Part shown: one piece after another, positions 19,010-27,112 of the stretch | Layout: the number at the start of each line of letters is the position of its first letter | How positions within the stretch are numbered: the stretch's first letter is position 1 | NCBI RefSeq assembly: GCF_018131225.1 | Contig: NZ_JAFCMM010000001.1 | Span: 2,542,001 to 2,606,000 of the forward strand | Reading direction: 5' to 3' | Length of the DNA stretch: 64,000 nt | From: Bradyrhizobium sp. U87765 SZCCT0048 | Lineage (GTDB): Bacteria; Pseudomonadota; Alphaproteobacteria; Rhizobiales; Xanthobacteraceae | Translations under genes and position numbers: made by a program | Notes under the pieces: model-generated | Database searches by the model: none | Told to the model about the DNA's origin: nothing | Seen by the model: the letters and a program-made list of their open reading frames with translations, nothing else

Positions 19010-19603
19010 ATGTCGCCGACGCCCCCGTCCCCCATCTCACGCAGCGCCGCGCTGCGCCCGCTGCCGATGCTGATCTTCGGATCGCGCTGGCTGCAGCTGC
19101 CGCTGTACATCGGCCTGATCGTGGCGCAGGGCGTCTATGTGGTGCTGTTCCTGAAGGAACTCTGGCATCTTGTCACCCACGCCGCAGACTTCAACGAGCA
19201 GCAGATCATGCTGGTGGTGCTCGGCCTGATCGACGTGGTGATGATCTCCAACCTCCTGGTGATGGTCATCGTCGGCGGCTATGAAACCTTCGTGTCGCGG
19301 CTCAATCTCGAAGGCCATCCCGACGAGCCGGAATGGCTCAGCCATGTCAACGCCAGCGTGCTCAAGATCAAGCTGGCGATGGCGATCATCGGCATCTCCT
19401 CGATCCATCTGCTGCGCACGTTCATCGAGGCAGGCAATCTCGGCGGCGCCGGCCGCACCACCAACTACACCGAGACCGGCGTGATGTGGCAGACCATCAT
19501 CCATGTCGTCTTCATCCTGTCGGCGATCGGCATCGCCTATGTCGACAAGATCACCAACAGCGCGATCGAGTCGGCGCATCGCAGCGCCGCCGCCGAGCAC
19601 TGA
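19010..19603 (+). CDS. TIGR00645/UPF0114 (YqhA-like) inner-membrane protein
   Basis: A 197-residue protein with three to four predicted membrane helices (about residues 22-50, 60-90, 125-145 and 165-185). FGSRWLQLPLYIGLIVAQGVY at the N-terminus and NLLVMVIVGGYETFVSRL are hallmarks of the TIGR00645/UPF0114 family, whose role is unknown. An AAAGGAG ribosome site at 18998-19004 fixes the start at 19010. The transglycosylase gene starts 8 bases after the stop, so the two are likely co-transcribed. Confidence 0.85.
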   Translation: MSPTPPSPISRSAALRPLPMLIFGSRWLQLPLYIGLIVAQGVYVVLFLKELWHLVTHAADFNEQQIMLVVLGLIDVVMISNLLVMVIVGGYETFVSRLNLEGHPDEPEWLSHVNASVLKIKLAMAIIGISSIHLLRTFIEAGNLGGAGRTTNYTETGVMWQTIIHVVFILSAIGIAYVDKITNSAIESAHRSAAAEH

Positions 19604-19610
19604 GGCTCCC

Positions 19611-20888
19611 ATGATGCGGCGCGGTGGCGACGGCACCGGATCGTGGTCGAGGCTTGCAGGCCGCTTCGCGGCCTGCGCGCTCGCTGCTTTCGCCTGTCTC
19701 GCCGCGCCGCCGCCCGCGGCAGCCGCACCCGATCCGGCGTTCACCCGCTTCATCGCCTCGCTGTGGCCGGAGGCGCAGGCGGCTGGCGTGTCGCGCGCGA
19801 CGTTCGACAGCGCGACACGCGGCCTCGAGCCGAACTACAAGCTGCCGGATCTCGTTCTGCCCGGCCGCAGCCCGTCGTCGGCGCCGCCGCAGGCGGAGTT
19901 CGTGCAGGTGCCCGCCGACTACGTCAAGGAGGCGACGATCGCCCGCCTTGCGACCGAAGGCCAGCGCCTGCAGCAACAGTACCGTCCGACGCTGTCGGCG
20001 ATCGAGCAGCGCTTCGGCGTGCCGGCGACCGTGATCCTCGCGATCTGGGGCCGCGAGACCGACTACGGTCGCTACACCCTGCCCTACAACGCATTGCCGG
20101 TGCTGGCGACACAGGCCTATGTCGGCCGCCGCAAGGACCAGTTCCGCAACGAATTCATCCTGGCGCTGAAGATCCTCGACGAGGGCCATGTCGCGCTCAA
20201 GGACATGCGCGCGTCATGGGCCGGCGCCATGGGCCTGACCCAGTTCCTGCCGTCCGAGTTCTATCAGCATGCCGTCGATTTCGACGGCGACGGCCATCGC
20301 AACATCTGGACCTCGGTGCCCGACGCGCTGGCGTCCGCAGCGCAGCAGCTCAAGAACAAGGGCTGGCAGGCGGGTCTGCGTTGGGCCTACGAGGTGAAGG
20401 CGCCGCCCTCCGCCGACTGCACGCAGGGCGTACCCGAGGTGACCCGGCCGATTGGCGAGTGGCTAAAGCTCGGCTTCGTGCCGGTGCGTGGCCGGCAACT
20501 GTCGGCAGCGGAAAAGGCCGAGCCGGCGTCGCTGCTCCAGCCCGAAGGCATCTATGGCCCGGCGTTCCTGACCACGAAGAACTACTTCGTCATCAAGGAA
20601 TACAATTTCTCTGACCTGTACGTGCTGTTCGTCGGCCACCTCAGCGACCGCATAAGCGATCCGCAACCGTTCGCGACGCCCTGGTCCGCCTCCACACAGT
20701 TGCGCACGACCGACGTCGAGGCGATGCAGCGCGAACTGACCCGGATCGGCCTCTACAGCGACAAGCTCGACGGCAAGGCGGGGATGAAGACCCGCGCCGC
20801 GCTCGGCGCCTACCAGAAAAAGGCTGGCCTCAAGGTCGACTGCTGGCCGAGTGCGGGCGTGCTGCGCACGCTGAACACAGCGCGCTGA
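19611..20888 (+). CDS. Lytic murein transglycosylase (MltB family)
   Basis: A 425-residue protein with a signal peptide (about residues 1-38, PPPAAAAPD). The catalytic domain is of the MltB/SLT_2 type, with the catalytic glutamate in IWGRETDYGRYT and MGLTQFLPSEF downstream. A C-terminal peptidoglycan-binding domain (about 360-420, DVEAMQRELTRIGLY...TRAALGAYQ) completes the usual layout. It cleaves the glycan strand to form 1,6-anhydro-muramyl ends in the periplasm. It is preceded by the TIGR00645 gene with an 8-base gap. Confidence 0.9.
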   Translation: MMRRGGDGTGSWSRLAGRFAACALAAFACLAAPPPAAAAPDPAFTRFIASLWPEAQAAGVSRATFDSATRGLEPNYKLPDLVLPGRSPSSAPPQAEFVQVPADYVKEATIARLATEGQRLQQQYRPTLSAIEQRFGVPATVILAIWGRETDYGRYTLPYNALPVLATQAYVGRRKDQFRNEFILALKILDEGHVALKDMRASWAGAMGLTQFLPSEFYQHAVDFDGDGHRNIWTSVPDALASAAQQLKNKGWQAGLRWAYEVKAPPSADCTQGVPEVTRPIGEWLKLGFVPVRGRQLSAAEKAEPASLLQPEGIYGPAFLTTKNYFVIKEYNFSDLYVLFVGHLSDRISDPQPFATPWSASTQLRTTDVEAMQRELTRIGLYSDKLDGKAGMKTRAALGAYQKKAGLKVDCWPSAGVLRTLNTAR

Positions 20889-20974
20889 CGCCCACGACAC
20901 GCTCCCCCAACAGCGGCATGAAAAAACCCGGCCATTGCTGACCGGGTCTTTCAATCGGACATCCGTGGATGGGA

Positions 20975-21271
20975 TCAGTCGCAGGCCTGGACGCGGCGGA
21001 AGCGCCAGCCGTAACCATCCCAGAAGCGCTCGCGAACCCAACGGCACTCCGGCTCGACGACATAAGCCGGGCCTGGCGCATAGTAAGCGGGCGGCGGCGG
21101 CGGAGCGGCGGCAGCGCCGGCAAGTGCGCTGCCGAGCAGCGCACCACCGATCAGCCCGCCAGCGACACCGGCAGCGATCCGGCCACCGTCGGCCTGCGCG
21201 GCCGGCATGGCGACAGCAAGCGATCCGGCGATCGTAGCAACCGCGAGAAACGCAGAAAGGGTCTTCTTCAT
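20975..21271 (-). CDS. Small glycine-rich secreted protein (paralogue 1)
   Basis: A 98-residue protein: signal peptide (MKKTLSAFLAVATIAGSLAV...AAQADG), a glycine/alanine-rich transmembrane-like segment (IAAGVAGGLIGGALLGSAL), a proline/tyrosine stretch, and a conserved C-terminal module, CRWVRERFWDGYGWRFRRVQAC. GAGGAG precedes the ATG at 21271. It is clearly paralogous to the gene at 21688-21996, with which it shares the signal, glycine zipper and the C...WDGYGW...RRVQ-C tail. Such proteins are common in Bradyrhizobium; function unknown. Confidence 0.75.
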   Translation of the reverse strand: MKKTLSAFLAVATIAGSLAVAMPAAQADGGRIAAGVAGGLIGGALLGSALAGAAAAPPPPPAYYAPGPAYVVEPECRWVRERFWDGYGWRFRRVQACD

Positions 21272-21687
21272 TCTCATTCTCCTCAGATCACGCCGAGCCC
21301 GGCGCTGGGAATTGGTCCGACTCAAGAGCCCATCTCAGGCCCATTTTAGCTTGTTCGTCCCGTCAGTGAAAGCGCCCCCGCCGGCTCGGCGGAAACCGCA
21401 ACGCTCGTCCCCGCGACCATCTTAATGGATTTTCCTGCCAGGGTCTTAAAAAACAGGTCTCAAACACCGGCAGGACGTCCAGAGGTCTGCAGGATTATTC
21501 AAAGCCGCTCATTTACGGCCCAATTTTGGCGTTCCGTTTGATCACGCCCTCATGAACGGGCGCCCAGGCCGGCCGTCCACTGCTTTCCCGCCCGCATGGC
21601 GGCGCCCGGGGCACCGCCATGCAGGATCGGTTACAGGCCCGTCGTGGCAGATTGATCAGCTACGCGCCTGATCGGTTACAGACCTGA
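21272..21687. other. Intergenic region with a short direct repeat
   Basis: A 416-base gap between two same-strand paralogues. It should contain the promoter of the gene at 20975-21271. GATCGGTTACAG occurs at 21625-21636 and 21670-21681, just past the stop of the upstream paralogue; read on the minus strand the copies resemble the coding tail QVCN. No other gene or element was seen. Confidence 0.5.
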
Positions 21688-21996
21688 TCAATTGCACACC
21701 TGGACACGACGGCTGCTCCAGCCGTAGCCATCCCAGACGCGCTGGCGGGTCCAGTAGCACCCACCGCCATAATAGGCCGGGCTGGCGACATAGGCCGGAC
21801 CGCCGTAATATCCATAGCCTGGCCCATAGTAGCCAGGCCCGGCGAGAGCGCCGCCCAGAATGGCTCCGGCAGCCAGTCCGCCGATAATGCCAGCAGCCAC
21901 CGCACCGCCGCCGCGCGCTTCCGCGGGGGCCGGCGTGGCAATCGCCGTGGCGGCCACCAGGCCCACAGCCGCCAATGCCATCAGTGCTCGTTTCAT
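21688..21996 (-). CDS. Small glycine-rich secreted protein (paralogue 2)
   Basis: A 102-residue protein with signal peptide (MKRALMALAAVGLVAATA...AEARG), a glycine-zipper-like hydrophobic segment (VAAGIIGGLAAGAILGGALAG), a Gly/Tyr-rich spacer and a C-terminal CYWTRQRVWDGYGWSSRRVQ module ending VCN. Two cysteines flank the conserved tail and could form a disulfide. It is the paralogue of the gene at 20975-21271. Probably exported or anchored in the envelope; function unknown. Confidence 0.75.
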   Translation of the reverse strand: MKRALMALAAVGLVAATAIATPAPAEARGGGAVAAGIIGGLAAGAILGGALAGPGYYGPGYGYYGGPAYVASPAYYGGGCYWTRQRVWDGYGWSSRRVQVCN

Positions 21997-22154
21997 GGCT
22001 CACTCCTGATCCCTCTCACAGACGACACAGCTAACGCATCGTCGAGCACAGGGTTTCATATCCGCCTTGAATGGCCCATGAACGCCGCCGCCGGATTCCC
22101 GCCATGTTCCTTGTGGGTTCCTTGCAGCCCCCTACGGTGGCGGGCACGACCACG

Positions 22155-22547
22155 CTATTTCGCGGGCGCATCCTTGGCCGCAGGGGCATCCTTGGCCGAA
22201 GGCGCATCCTTGGCCGGCTCGGCAGCCTTCTTGTCGCCACCCGGCTGAGCCCTGGCCTGCAGTTGCTCGAGCGACCTCTGCAGGACGATGATCGTGCCGC
22301 CCAGTGCCTCGACCCGGGCCTTCAACGCGGCGATCTCGCGGGCCGCGGCGTCGATCTTCTGCTGCTGTGCGAGAGCACCTTGCGTCATCGTCTTTTTCAG
22401 GAAATCGACATTGCTCTGCAGGCAGCTGGTCCGCCGTTCCATGGTCTTCTCGGCGGTGCAGATCTCGATCCCCGGTACGTCCTGCGCCATCGCGGCACCG
22501 ACCGCCAGCATCGACAACGTCAGCGCATAACCGCCTGCTCTCAGCAT
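22155..22547 (-). CDS. Secreted coiled-coil protein with lysine/alanine repeats
   Basis: A 130-residue protein: signal peptide (about 1-22, ending GAAMAQ), a cysteine pair (ICTAEKTMERRTSC), a helical coiled-coil region of about 60 residues (IDAAAREIAALKARVEAL), and a C-terminus made of repeated AKDAP units. GGGAGAGG precedes the ATG at 22547. It is divergent from the monooxygenase gene at 22707. Layout suggests a periplasmic structural or scaffold protein; I do not recognise a family. Confidence 0.65.
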   Translation of the reverse strand: MLRAGGYALTLSMLAVGAAMAQDVPGIEICTAEKTMERRTSCLQSNVDFLKKTMTQGALAQQQKIDAAAREIAALKARVEALGGTIIVLQRSLEQLQARAQPGGDKKAAEPAKDAPSAKDAPAAKDAPAK

Positions 22548-22706
22548 CACGACCTCTCCCGGCTGCGGCCGGGAACAGCCGGCCTCGGATTCTCCCGCGC
22601 CCTCGCAATCGCGGCGCGCCTGTGTTCTAACACTTTCGTGCCCTCTTCGAAGGCGCGACCTGCCGTCACGCTCCGACAACAGTCGTATCCGCACCAAGAT
22701 CCCCTC

Positions 22707-24344
22707 ATGCGCGCGCATACCATCGCCGTCGCCGGTTGTGGCCTCGCCGGTCTCACCACTGCCCTGCTGCTGCATCGGGATGGCCACGACGTCACTCTGT
22801 TCGAACGCTTCGACACCCCGCGCCCGCTCGGCTCGGGCCTGATGCTGCAGGCGACCGGCCTCGCCGTGCTGCGCGAGCTCGGCCTCGACGGCACCGTCCT
22901 CGCCGCAGGCGCACGCATCGATCGTCTGATCGGCAAGGCCGTGCCGTCCGGACGAACCGTGCTGGATGTGCGCTTCGCCGCGCGCGGCCCGCAGGCCTTC
23001 GGCCTCGGCATTCACCGCGGCGCCTTGTTCGATGTTCTGTTCCAGGCTGTGATCGCCGCCGGTATTCCAGTCATCACCGGCCGAACCGTCACGGCAGCAT
23101 GGCTCGACGGTGATGGGCGGCGCACGTTGTGTTTCCACGAGACCTCGCCCGCGGGCCCGTTCGATCTCGTGGTGGACGCGCTGGGTATCGGCAGCCCGCT
23201 GCTTGCCGCCCGTGGCCGCGCACTGCCCTATGGCGCGCTGTGGGCATCCCTCGACTGGCCCGCGAACACCGGCTTCGACGCCCACGCACTGGAGCAGCGT
23301 TACGTCCGCGCCAGCACCATGGCGGGCGTGCTGCCGATCGGATCCGCGCCGGGAAGCACCTCACCGCAGACCGCGTTTTTCTGGTCGCTGCGCAGCGACC
23401 GCCTCGACGACTGGCGGCAGCGTGGCCTTGCCGCATGGAAGGCCGATGTGCTGCAGGTGTGGCCGGCAACGGCACCGCTGCTCGCAGAGATCGAAACGCC
23501 CGAGCGCCTCACCTTCGCGAGCTACGTTCATCGCACCGCGGCCACCGCCGCGGAGCCCGCCCTGGTGCATATCGGCGACGCCTGGCACGCCACCAGCCCG
23601 CAGCTCGGCCAGGGCGCCAACATGGCCTTCCTCGATGCTTACGCGCTCGCGAAGACGCTGCGCGAAGGCACGAACGCGACCGCAGCCGGCGCGCGCGCGA
23701 TCGCACTGCGCCGCGGCCATGTCCGGCTCTATCAGGGCATGAGCGCGCTGTTCACACCGGTGTATCAATCGGACAGTCGCCTGCTGCCGCTGCTGCGCGA
23801 CCGCATCGCGGGGCCGCTGTCGAAGATCTGGCCGGCAACGCGCATTCTCGCCGCCATGGTCGGTGGTCTCATCGGCAGGCCATTTGCGCCCCTCGGCCTC
23901 AATGTCGGCACCACGGTGCCGCACGACGACCCGCTGACGACGATCGCCGGCCCAGCCCCGCTGATCGTGTTCGATGGCGAATGCGTGCTGTGCTCGACCC
24001 AGGCCCAGTTCGTGCTCCGGCACGACCGCGCGCGGCGCTTCCGCCTGACCACGGCGCAGGGCGCAGTCGGACAGGCGTTGTATCGGCATCTCGGGCTGCC
24101 GACCGACAGCTATCAGACCATGCTGCTGATCGAGGGCGGTGAGGCGCAAATGCATTCCGATGCCGTCCTCGGCATTGCGCATGGCCTCGGCTGGCCATGG
24201 CGCGCCGCCGGACTGCTGAAGGTAATCCCGCGCGCGTGGCGCAATCGCGCTTACCGCCTGATCGCCCGCAACCGCTATCGCTGGTTCGGACGTCACGACG
24301 TCTGCTGGCGGCCGACACCCGACATGACGGACCGCATCCTGTGA
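22707..24344 (+). CDS. FAD-dependent monooxygenase fused to a DCC (DUF393) domain
   Basis: A 545-residue two-domain protein. Residues 1 to about 380 are a class A flavoprotein monooxygenase (PheA/UbiH type) with the FAD motif VAGCGLAGLTTALLL at the N-terminus and the second FAD motif GDAWHATSPQLGQGANMAFLD. Residues about 417-545 form a DCC/DUF393 thiol-oxidoreductase-like domain with FDGECVLC at 422-429 (cysteines 426 and 429). The two are normally separate proteins. The stop overlaps the next gene's GTG start by 4 bases (GTGA), so the two products are translationally coupled. Substrate unknown. Confidence 0.82.
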   Translation: MRAHTIAVAGCGLAGLTTALLLHRDGHDVTLFERFDTPRPLGSGLMLQATGLAVLRELGLDGTVLAAGARIDRLIGKAVPSGRTVLDVRFAARGPQAFGLGIHRGALFDVLFQAVIAAGIPVITGRTVTAAWLDGDGRRTLCFHETSPAGPFDLVVDALGIGSPLLAARGRALPYGALWASLDWPANTGFDAHALEQRYVRASTMAGVLPIGSAPGSTSPQTAFFWSLRSDRLDDWRQRGLAAWKADVLQVWPATAPLLAEIETPERLTFASYVHRTAATAAEPALVHIGDAWHATSPQLGQGANMAFLDAYALAKTLREGTNATAAGARAIALRRGHVRLYQGMSALFTPVYQSDSRLLPLLRDRIAGPLSKIWPATRILAAMVGGLIGRPFAPLGLNVGTTVPHDDPLTTIAGPAPLIVFDGECVLCSTQAQFVLRHDRARRFRLTTAQGAVGQALYRHLGLPTDSYQTMLLIEGGEAQMHSDAVLGIAHGLGWPWRAAGLLKVIPRAWRNRAYRLIARNRYRWFGRHDVCWRPTPDMTDRIL

Positions 24345-25963
24345 CACGAGTGCTGGTGATCGGCGGCTATGGTGGTTTCGGCCTGCGCATCGCACGCCGT
24401 CTCGCCGCCGATGGCTGGCAGGTGCTGGTCGCGGGCCGCGATCTCGCCAGGGCGACAGCCGCCTGCGCCGGCACGCCGGGCCTTGCGCCGCTGGCATTCG
24501 ATCGCGACCGAGATCTCCACGCCGTGGTGGCGCAGCACCGGCCGTTTGCCGTCGTCGACGCCGCCGGCCCCTTTCAGGGCGCAGGCTACGACGTCGCGCG
24601 GGCCTGCATCGCCGAGCGCTGCCACTATCTCGACATCGCCGATGGCCGCGCCTTCGTCGCCGGTATCGGCGCACTCGATGCCGCGGCGCGCGAGGCCGGC
24701 GTCGCCGCCATCGCTGGGGCATCGAGCGTGCCCGCCTTGTCAGGCGCGGTCGTCCGCGCGCTCACTCACGACCTCACCGACCTGCGTGCCATCGACATCG
24801 CGATCAGCGCCTCGAACCGCGCAACCGCTGGCGTCGCTGTCAGCCGCGCGATCTTTTCCTATCTCGGCCGCCCGTTGCCGTTATGGCGCCATCGCCGCAC
24901 CGAGACCGGCCATGGCTGGCAGGACCTGCGGCGCGCCGACTTCCATGTCGCTGGCGAGCCCTCACTCAAGGGCCGGCTGATCGCGCTCGCCGACGTGCCC
25001 GACCTCACGTTGCTGCCGGAGCGCCTGCCCGGCCGTCCTGCCGTGAGCTTTCGCGCCGGGACGGAGCTGACGCTGCAAAACCTTGCGGTGTGGGCGCTGA
25101 GCTGGCTGGTACGCTGGGGCTGGCTCGTCCACCCGGAGCGGCTGCTGCCCCTGCTGCTGCGCGTGCAGCGCCTCACTGCTAAACTTGGCAGCGATCGCTC
25201 CGCGATGATCGTGCGGACCTTCGGCGTGCGCGGCGACGCCCGCTGCGAGCGGCGCTGGACGCTGATCGCCAATGACGGCTGTGGCCCGGAGATCCCCGGC
25301 CTGGCCGTGCCGGTCCTGCTGCGCCAGCTTCGCGATGGCGCGCTGGCGCCTGGTGCCCGCGATGCCGGCACGCTGCTGACGATTGCCGACGTCGCGCCTG
25401 CGTTCGCCGCCATGCCGGTGCGCCATGCCATCACCACCCACGACTTGCCGCCGCCGCTCTACGCCCGGGTGATGGGTGATGCGTTCGCGGCGCTGCCGCC
25501 GCGCGTGCGGGCAATGCACGACGTGCTGCGTGACCACGGCGCCCGCGGACGCGCCGTTGTCACGCGCGGCCGCGGGCTCATCGCGCGGGTGATCGCTCGG
25601 CTGTTCGGCTTCCCGCCGGCTGGCGAGCACGACCTCCATGTCAGCTTCGACGAGCGCGATGGCATCGAGACCTGGACGCGCAACTTCGGCGGCAAGGCCT
25701 TCCGCAGCCGGCTGTCGCAGCATGGCCCACTGCTGGTGGAGGCATTCGGCCCGCTGCGCTTCGGCTTCGCGCTGCCGGCTGATGACAGGGGATTGACCAT
25801 GCAGATGCGACGCTGGTGGTTTGGACCACTGCCGTTGCCGCTGGCGCTGGCGCCGCGCTCGGAGGCGCGCGAATGGCAGGCCGACGACCGCTTCCAGTTC
25901 GACGTGCCGATCGCACTGCCGATGGTCGGCGTCATCGTGCACTATCGCGGCTGGCTGGCGTAG
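24341..25963 (+). CDS. Saccharopine dehydrogenase-like protein fused to DUF4166
   Basis: A 540-residue protein starting at GTG 24341. The first 330 or so residues are a saccharopine-dehydrogenase-type NAD(P)-binding protein (GGYGGFG at 8-14, then DAAGPFQGAGYDVARACI). The C-terminal 180 residues match DUF4166, with GEHDLHVSFDERDGIETWTRNFGGKAF and W/F-rich beta strands. The enzyme's substrate is unknown. It overlaps the preceding monooxygenase by 4 bases, and the two probably act on the same compound or modify the same lipid or pigment. Confidence 0.8.
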   Translation: MTRVLVIGGYGGFGLRIARRLAADGWQVLVAGRDLARATAACAGTPGLAPLAFDRDRDLHAVVAQHRPFAVVDAAGPFQGAGYDVARACIAERCHYLDIADGRAFVAGIGALDAAAREAGVAAIAGASSVPALSGAVVRALTHDLTDLRAIDIAISASNRATAGVAVSRAIFSYLGRPLPLWRHRRTETGHGWQDLRRADFHVAGEPSLKGRLIALADVPDLTLLPERLPGRPAVSFRAGTELTLQNLAVWALSWLVRWGWLVHPERLLPLLLRVQRLTAKLGSDRSAMIVRTFGVRGDARCERRWTLIANDGCGPEIPGLAVPVLLRQLRDGALAPGARDAGTLLTIADVAPAFAAMPVRHAITTHDLPPPLYARVMGDAFAALPPRVRAMHDVLRDHGARGRAVVTRGRGLIARVIARLFGFPPAGEHDLHVSFDERDGIETWTRNFGGKAFRSRLSQHGPLLVEAFGPLRFGFALPADDRGLTMQMRRWWFGPLPLPLALAPRSEAREWQADDRFQFDVPIALPMVGVIVHYRGWLA

Positions 25964-25971
25964 CGGCCAAG

Positions 25972-26005
25972 AAAAAAACCGCAAGCAACAAGGCTCGCGG
26001 CTTTT
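25972..26005 (-). terminator. Rho-independent terminator of fpr
   Basis: On the minus strand a hairpin (AAGCCGCGAGC paired with GCTTGCGGTT, two G-T wobbles, 6-base loop) is followed directly by a run of seven T. It lies 23 bases after the fpr stop and also faces the convergent DUF4166 gene. Confidence 0.75.
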
Positions 26006-26027
26006 GAAAGGATCGATGTCGGAGCGA

Positions 26028-26801
26028 TCAGCGCTCGGCGAACGCCTTCTCGACCACGAACTGGCCGGGCTCGCCATGATTGCCCTCGACGAAGCCGCGC
26101 CGCTCGAGCAGTTCCTTGGTATCCACCAGCAGCGCCGGGCTGCCGCAGATCATGACGCGGTCATGCTCCGCCTCGAGATCGGCGACGCCGATGTCCTGGA
26201 ACAGCTTGCCGGTTTCCATCAGGTCGGTGATGCGGCCGCGGTTGCGGAACGGGTCGCGCGTCACGGTCGGGTAATAGATCAGCTGGTTACGCACCATCTC
26301 GCCGAGCAGTTCGTCCTGCGGCAGCTTCTCGGTGATCATCTCGCCATAGGCGAGTTCCTTGACGTGACGGCAGCCGTGCAGCAGCACGACCTTCTCGAAG
26401 CGCTCGTAGGTCTCCGGATCCTTGATCACGCTGAGGAACGGCGCGAGGCCAGTGCCGGTACCAACGAGGTAGAGGTTGCGGCCATTGTGCAGGTTGTCGA
26501 TCACCAGCGTGCCCGTCGCCTTGCGGCTGACAATGATGGAATCGCCTTCCTTGAGATGCTGCAGGCGCGAGGTCAGCGGACCGTCCGGCACCTTGATCGA
26601 GAAGAACTCGAGCTCTTCCTCGTAGTTCGCGCTGGCGACGCTGTAGGCGCGCAGCAGCGGCTTCTCGTTGACCTTCAGGCCGATCATCGTGAATTCGCCG
26701 TTGCGAAAGCGGAACGAAGGATCGCGGGTCGTCCGGAAACTGAACAGGGTATCCGTCCAGTGATGGACGCTGAGAACGCTTTCCTGATTGAAGTTGCTCA
26801 T
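26028..26801 (-). CDS. fpr: Ferredoxin/flavodoxin-NADP+ reductase
   Basis: A 257-residue FAD-dependent reductase of the bacterial subclass. The FAD motif RAYS is at 51-54, the NADP pyrophosphate loop is GTGTGLAPF at 114-122, and the C-terminus ends VEKAFAER like other rhizobial Fpr proteins. It exchanges electrons between NADPH and ferredoxin or flavodoxin. It is divergent from the enamidase gene; the shared 311-base region carries the GTTTGTGTACTAAT box (91 bases upstream of this start) and a perfect 9-base inverted repeat close to the start. It could supply reduced ferredoxin to the hydroxynicotinate reductase encoded in this window; that link is inference. Confidence 0.9.
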   Translation of the reverse strand: MSNFNQESVLSVHHWTDTLFSFRTTRDPSFRFRNGEFTMIGLKVNEKPLLRAYSVASANYEEELEFFSIKVPDGPLTSRLQHLKEGDSIIVSRKATGTLVIDNLHNGRNLYLVGTGTGLAPFLSVIKDPETYERFEKVVLLHGCRHVKELAYGEMITEKLPQDELLGEMVRNQLIYYPTVTRDPFRNRGRITDLMETGKLFQDIGVADLEAEHDRVMICGSPALLVDTKELLERRGFVEGNHGEPGQFVVEKAFAER

Positions 26802-26832
26802 CGCACGTGATCCGTCGTTCGCCAGACTGTGG

Positions 26833-26853
26833 CTGAAATTCTGCGAATTTCAG
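26833..26853. promoter_or_regulatory. Perfect inverted repeat upstream of fpr
   Basis: CTGAAATTC and GAATTTCAG, separated by TGC, form a perfect 9+9 inverted repeat 32 bases upstream of the fpr start. The A/T-rich arms and short gap suit a regulator binding site better than a terminator. The regulator is unknown. Confidence 0.5.
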
Positions 26854-26891
26854 TTTGGGGAGGCTGGAGGTTGAACTTGTCTCGGCAATTC

Positions 26892-26905
26892 GTTTGTGTA
26901 CTAAT
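26892..26905 (+). promoter_or_regulatory. Candidate nic-regulon operator between fpr and ena
   Basis: GTTTGTGTACTAAT, in the divergent fpr-ena region, matches the palindromic boxes upstream of hnr and nicA (consensus GTTYGTRTACKAAY) at every defined position. It is 208 bases before the ena start and 91 bases before the fpr start. The likely binder is the NicR-like MarR protein encoded at 30232-30681. Confidence 0.55.
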
Positions 26906-27112
26906 GATTACGCCGGCCCAGCCCGACCGTCAAGACGGTCCGAGGGCAAGATTTATCTAGGAGATTTTGGGCTCAAAAGGAACGCGCTGCGCCGCAACAA
27001 AATTCTCTTTTTCAACGCGTTAGGGTTATTCTGGTTCTAAAAACAGCCCCAAAGGGGAAAGTGGCTCCAAGGGGTACAAAACGAGCACAAAAGGCACAAA
27101 GGAACGACCGCC

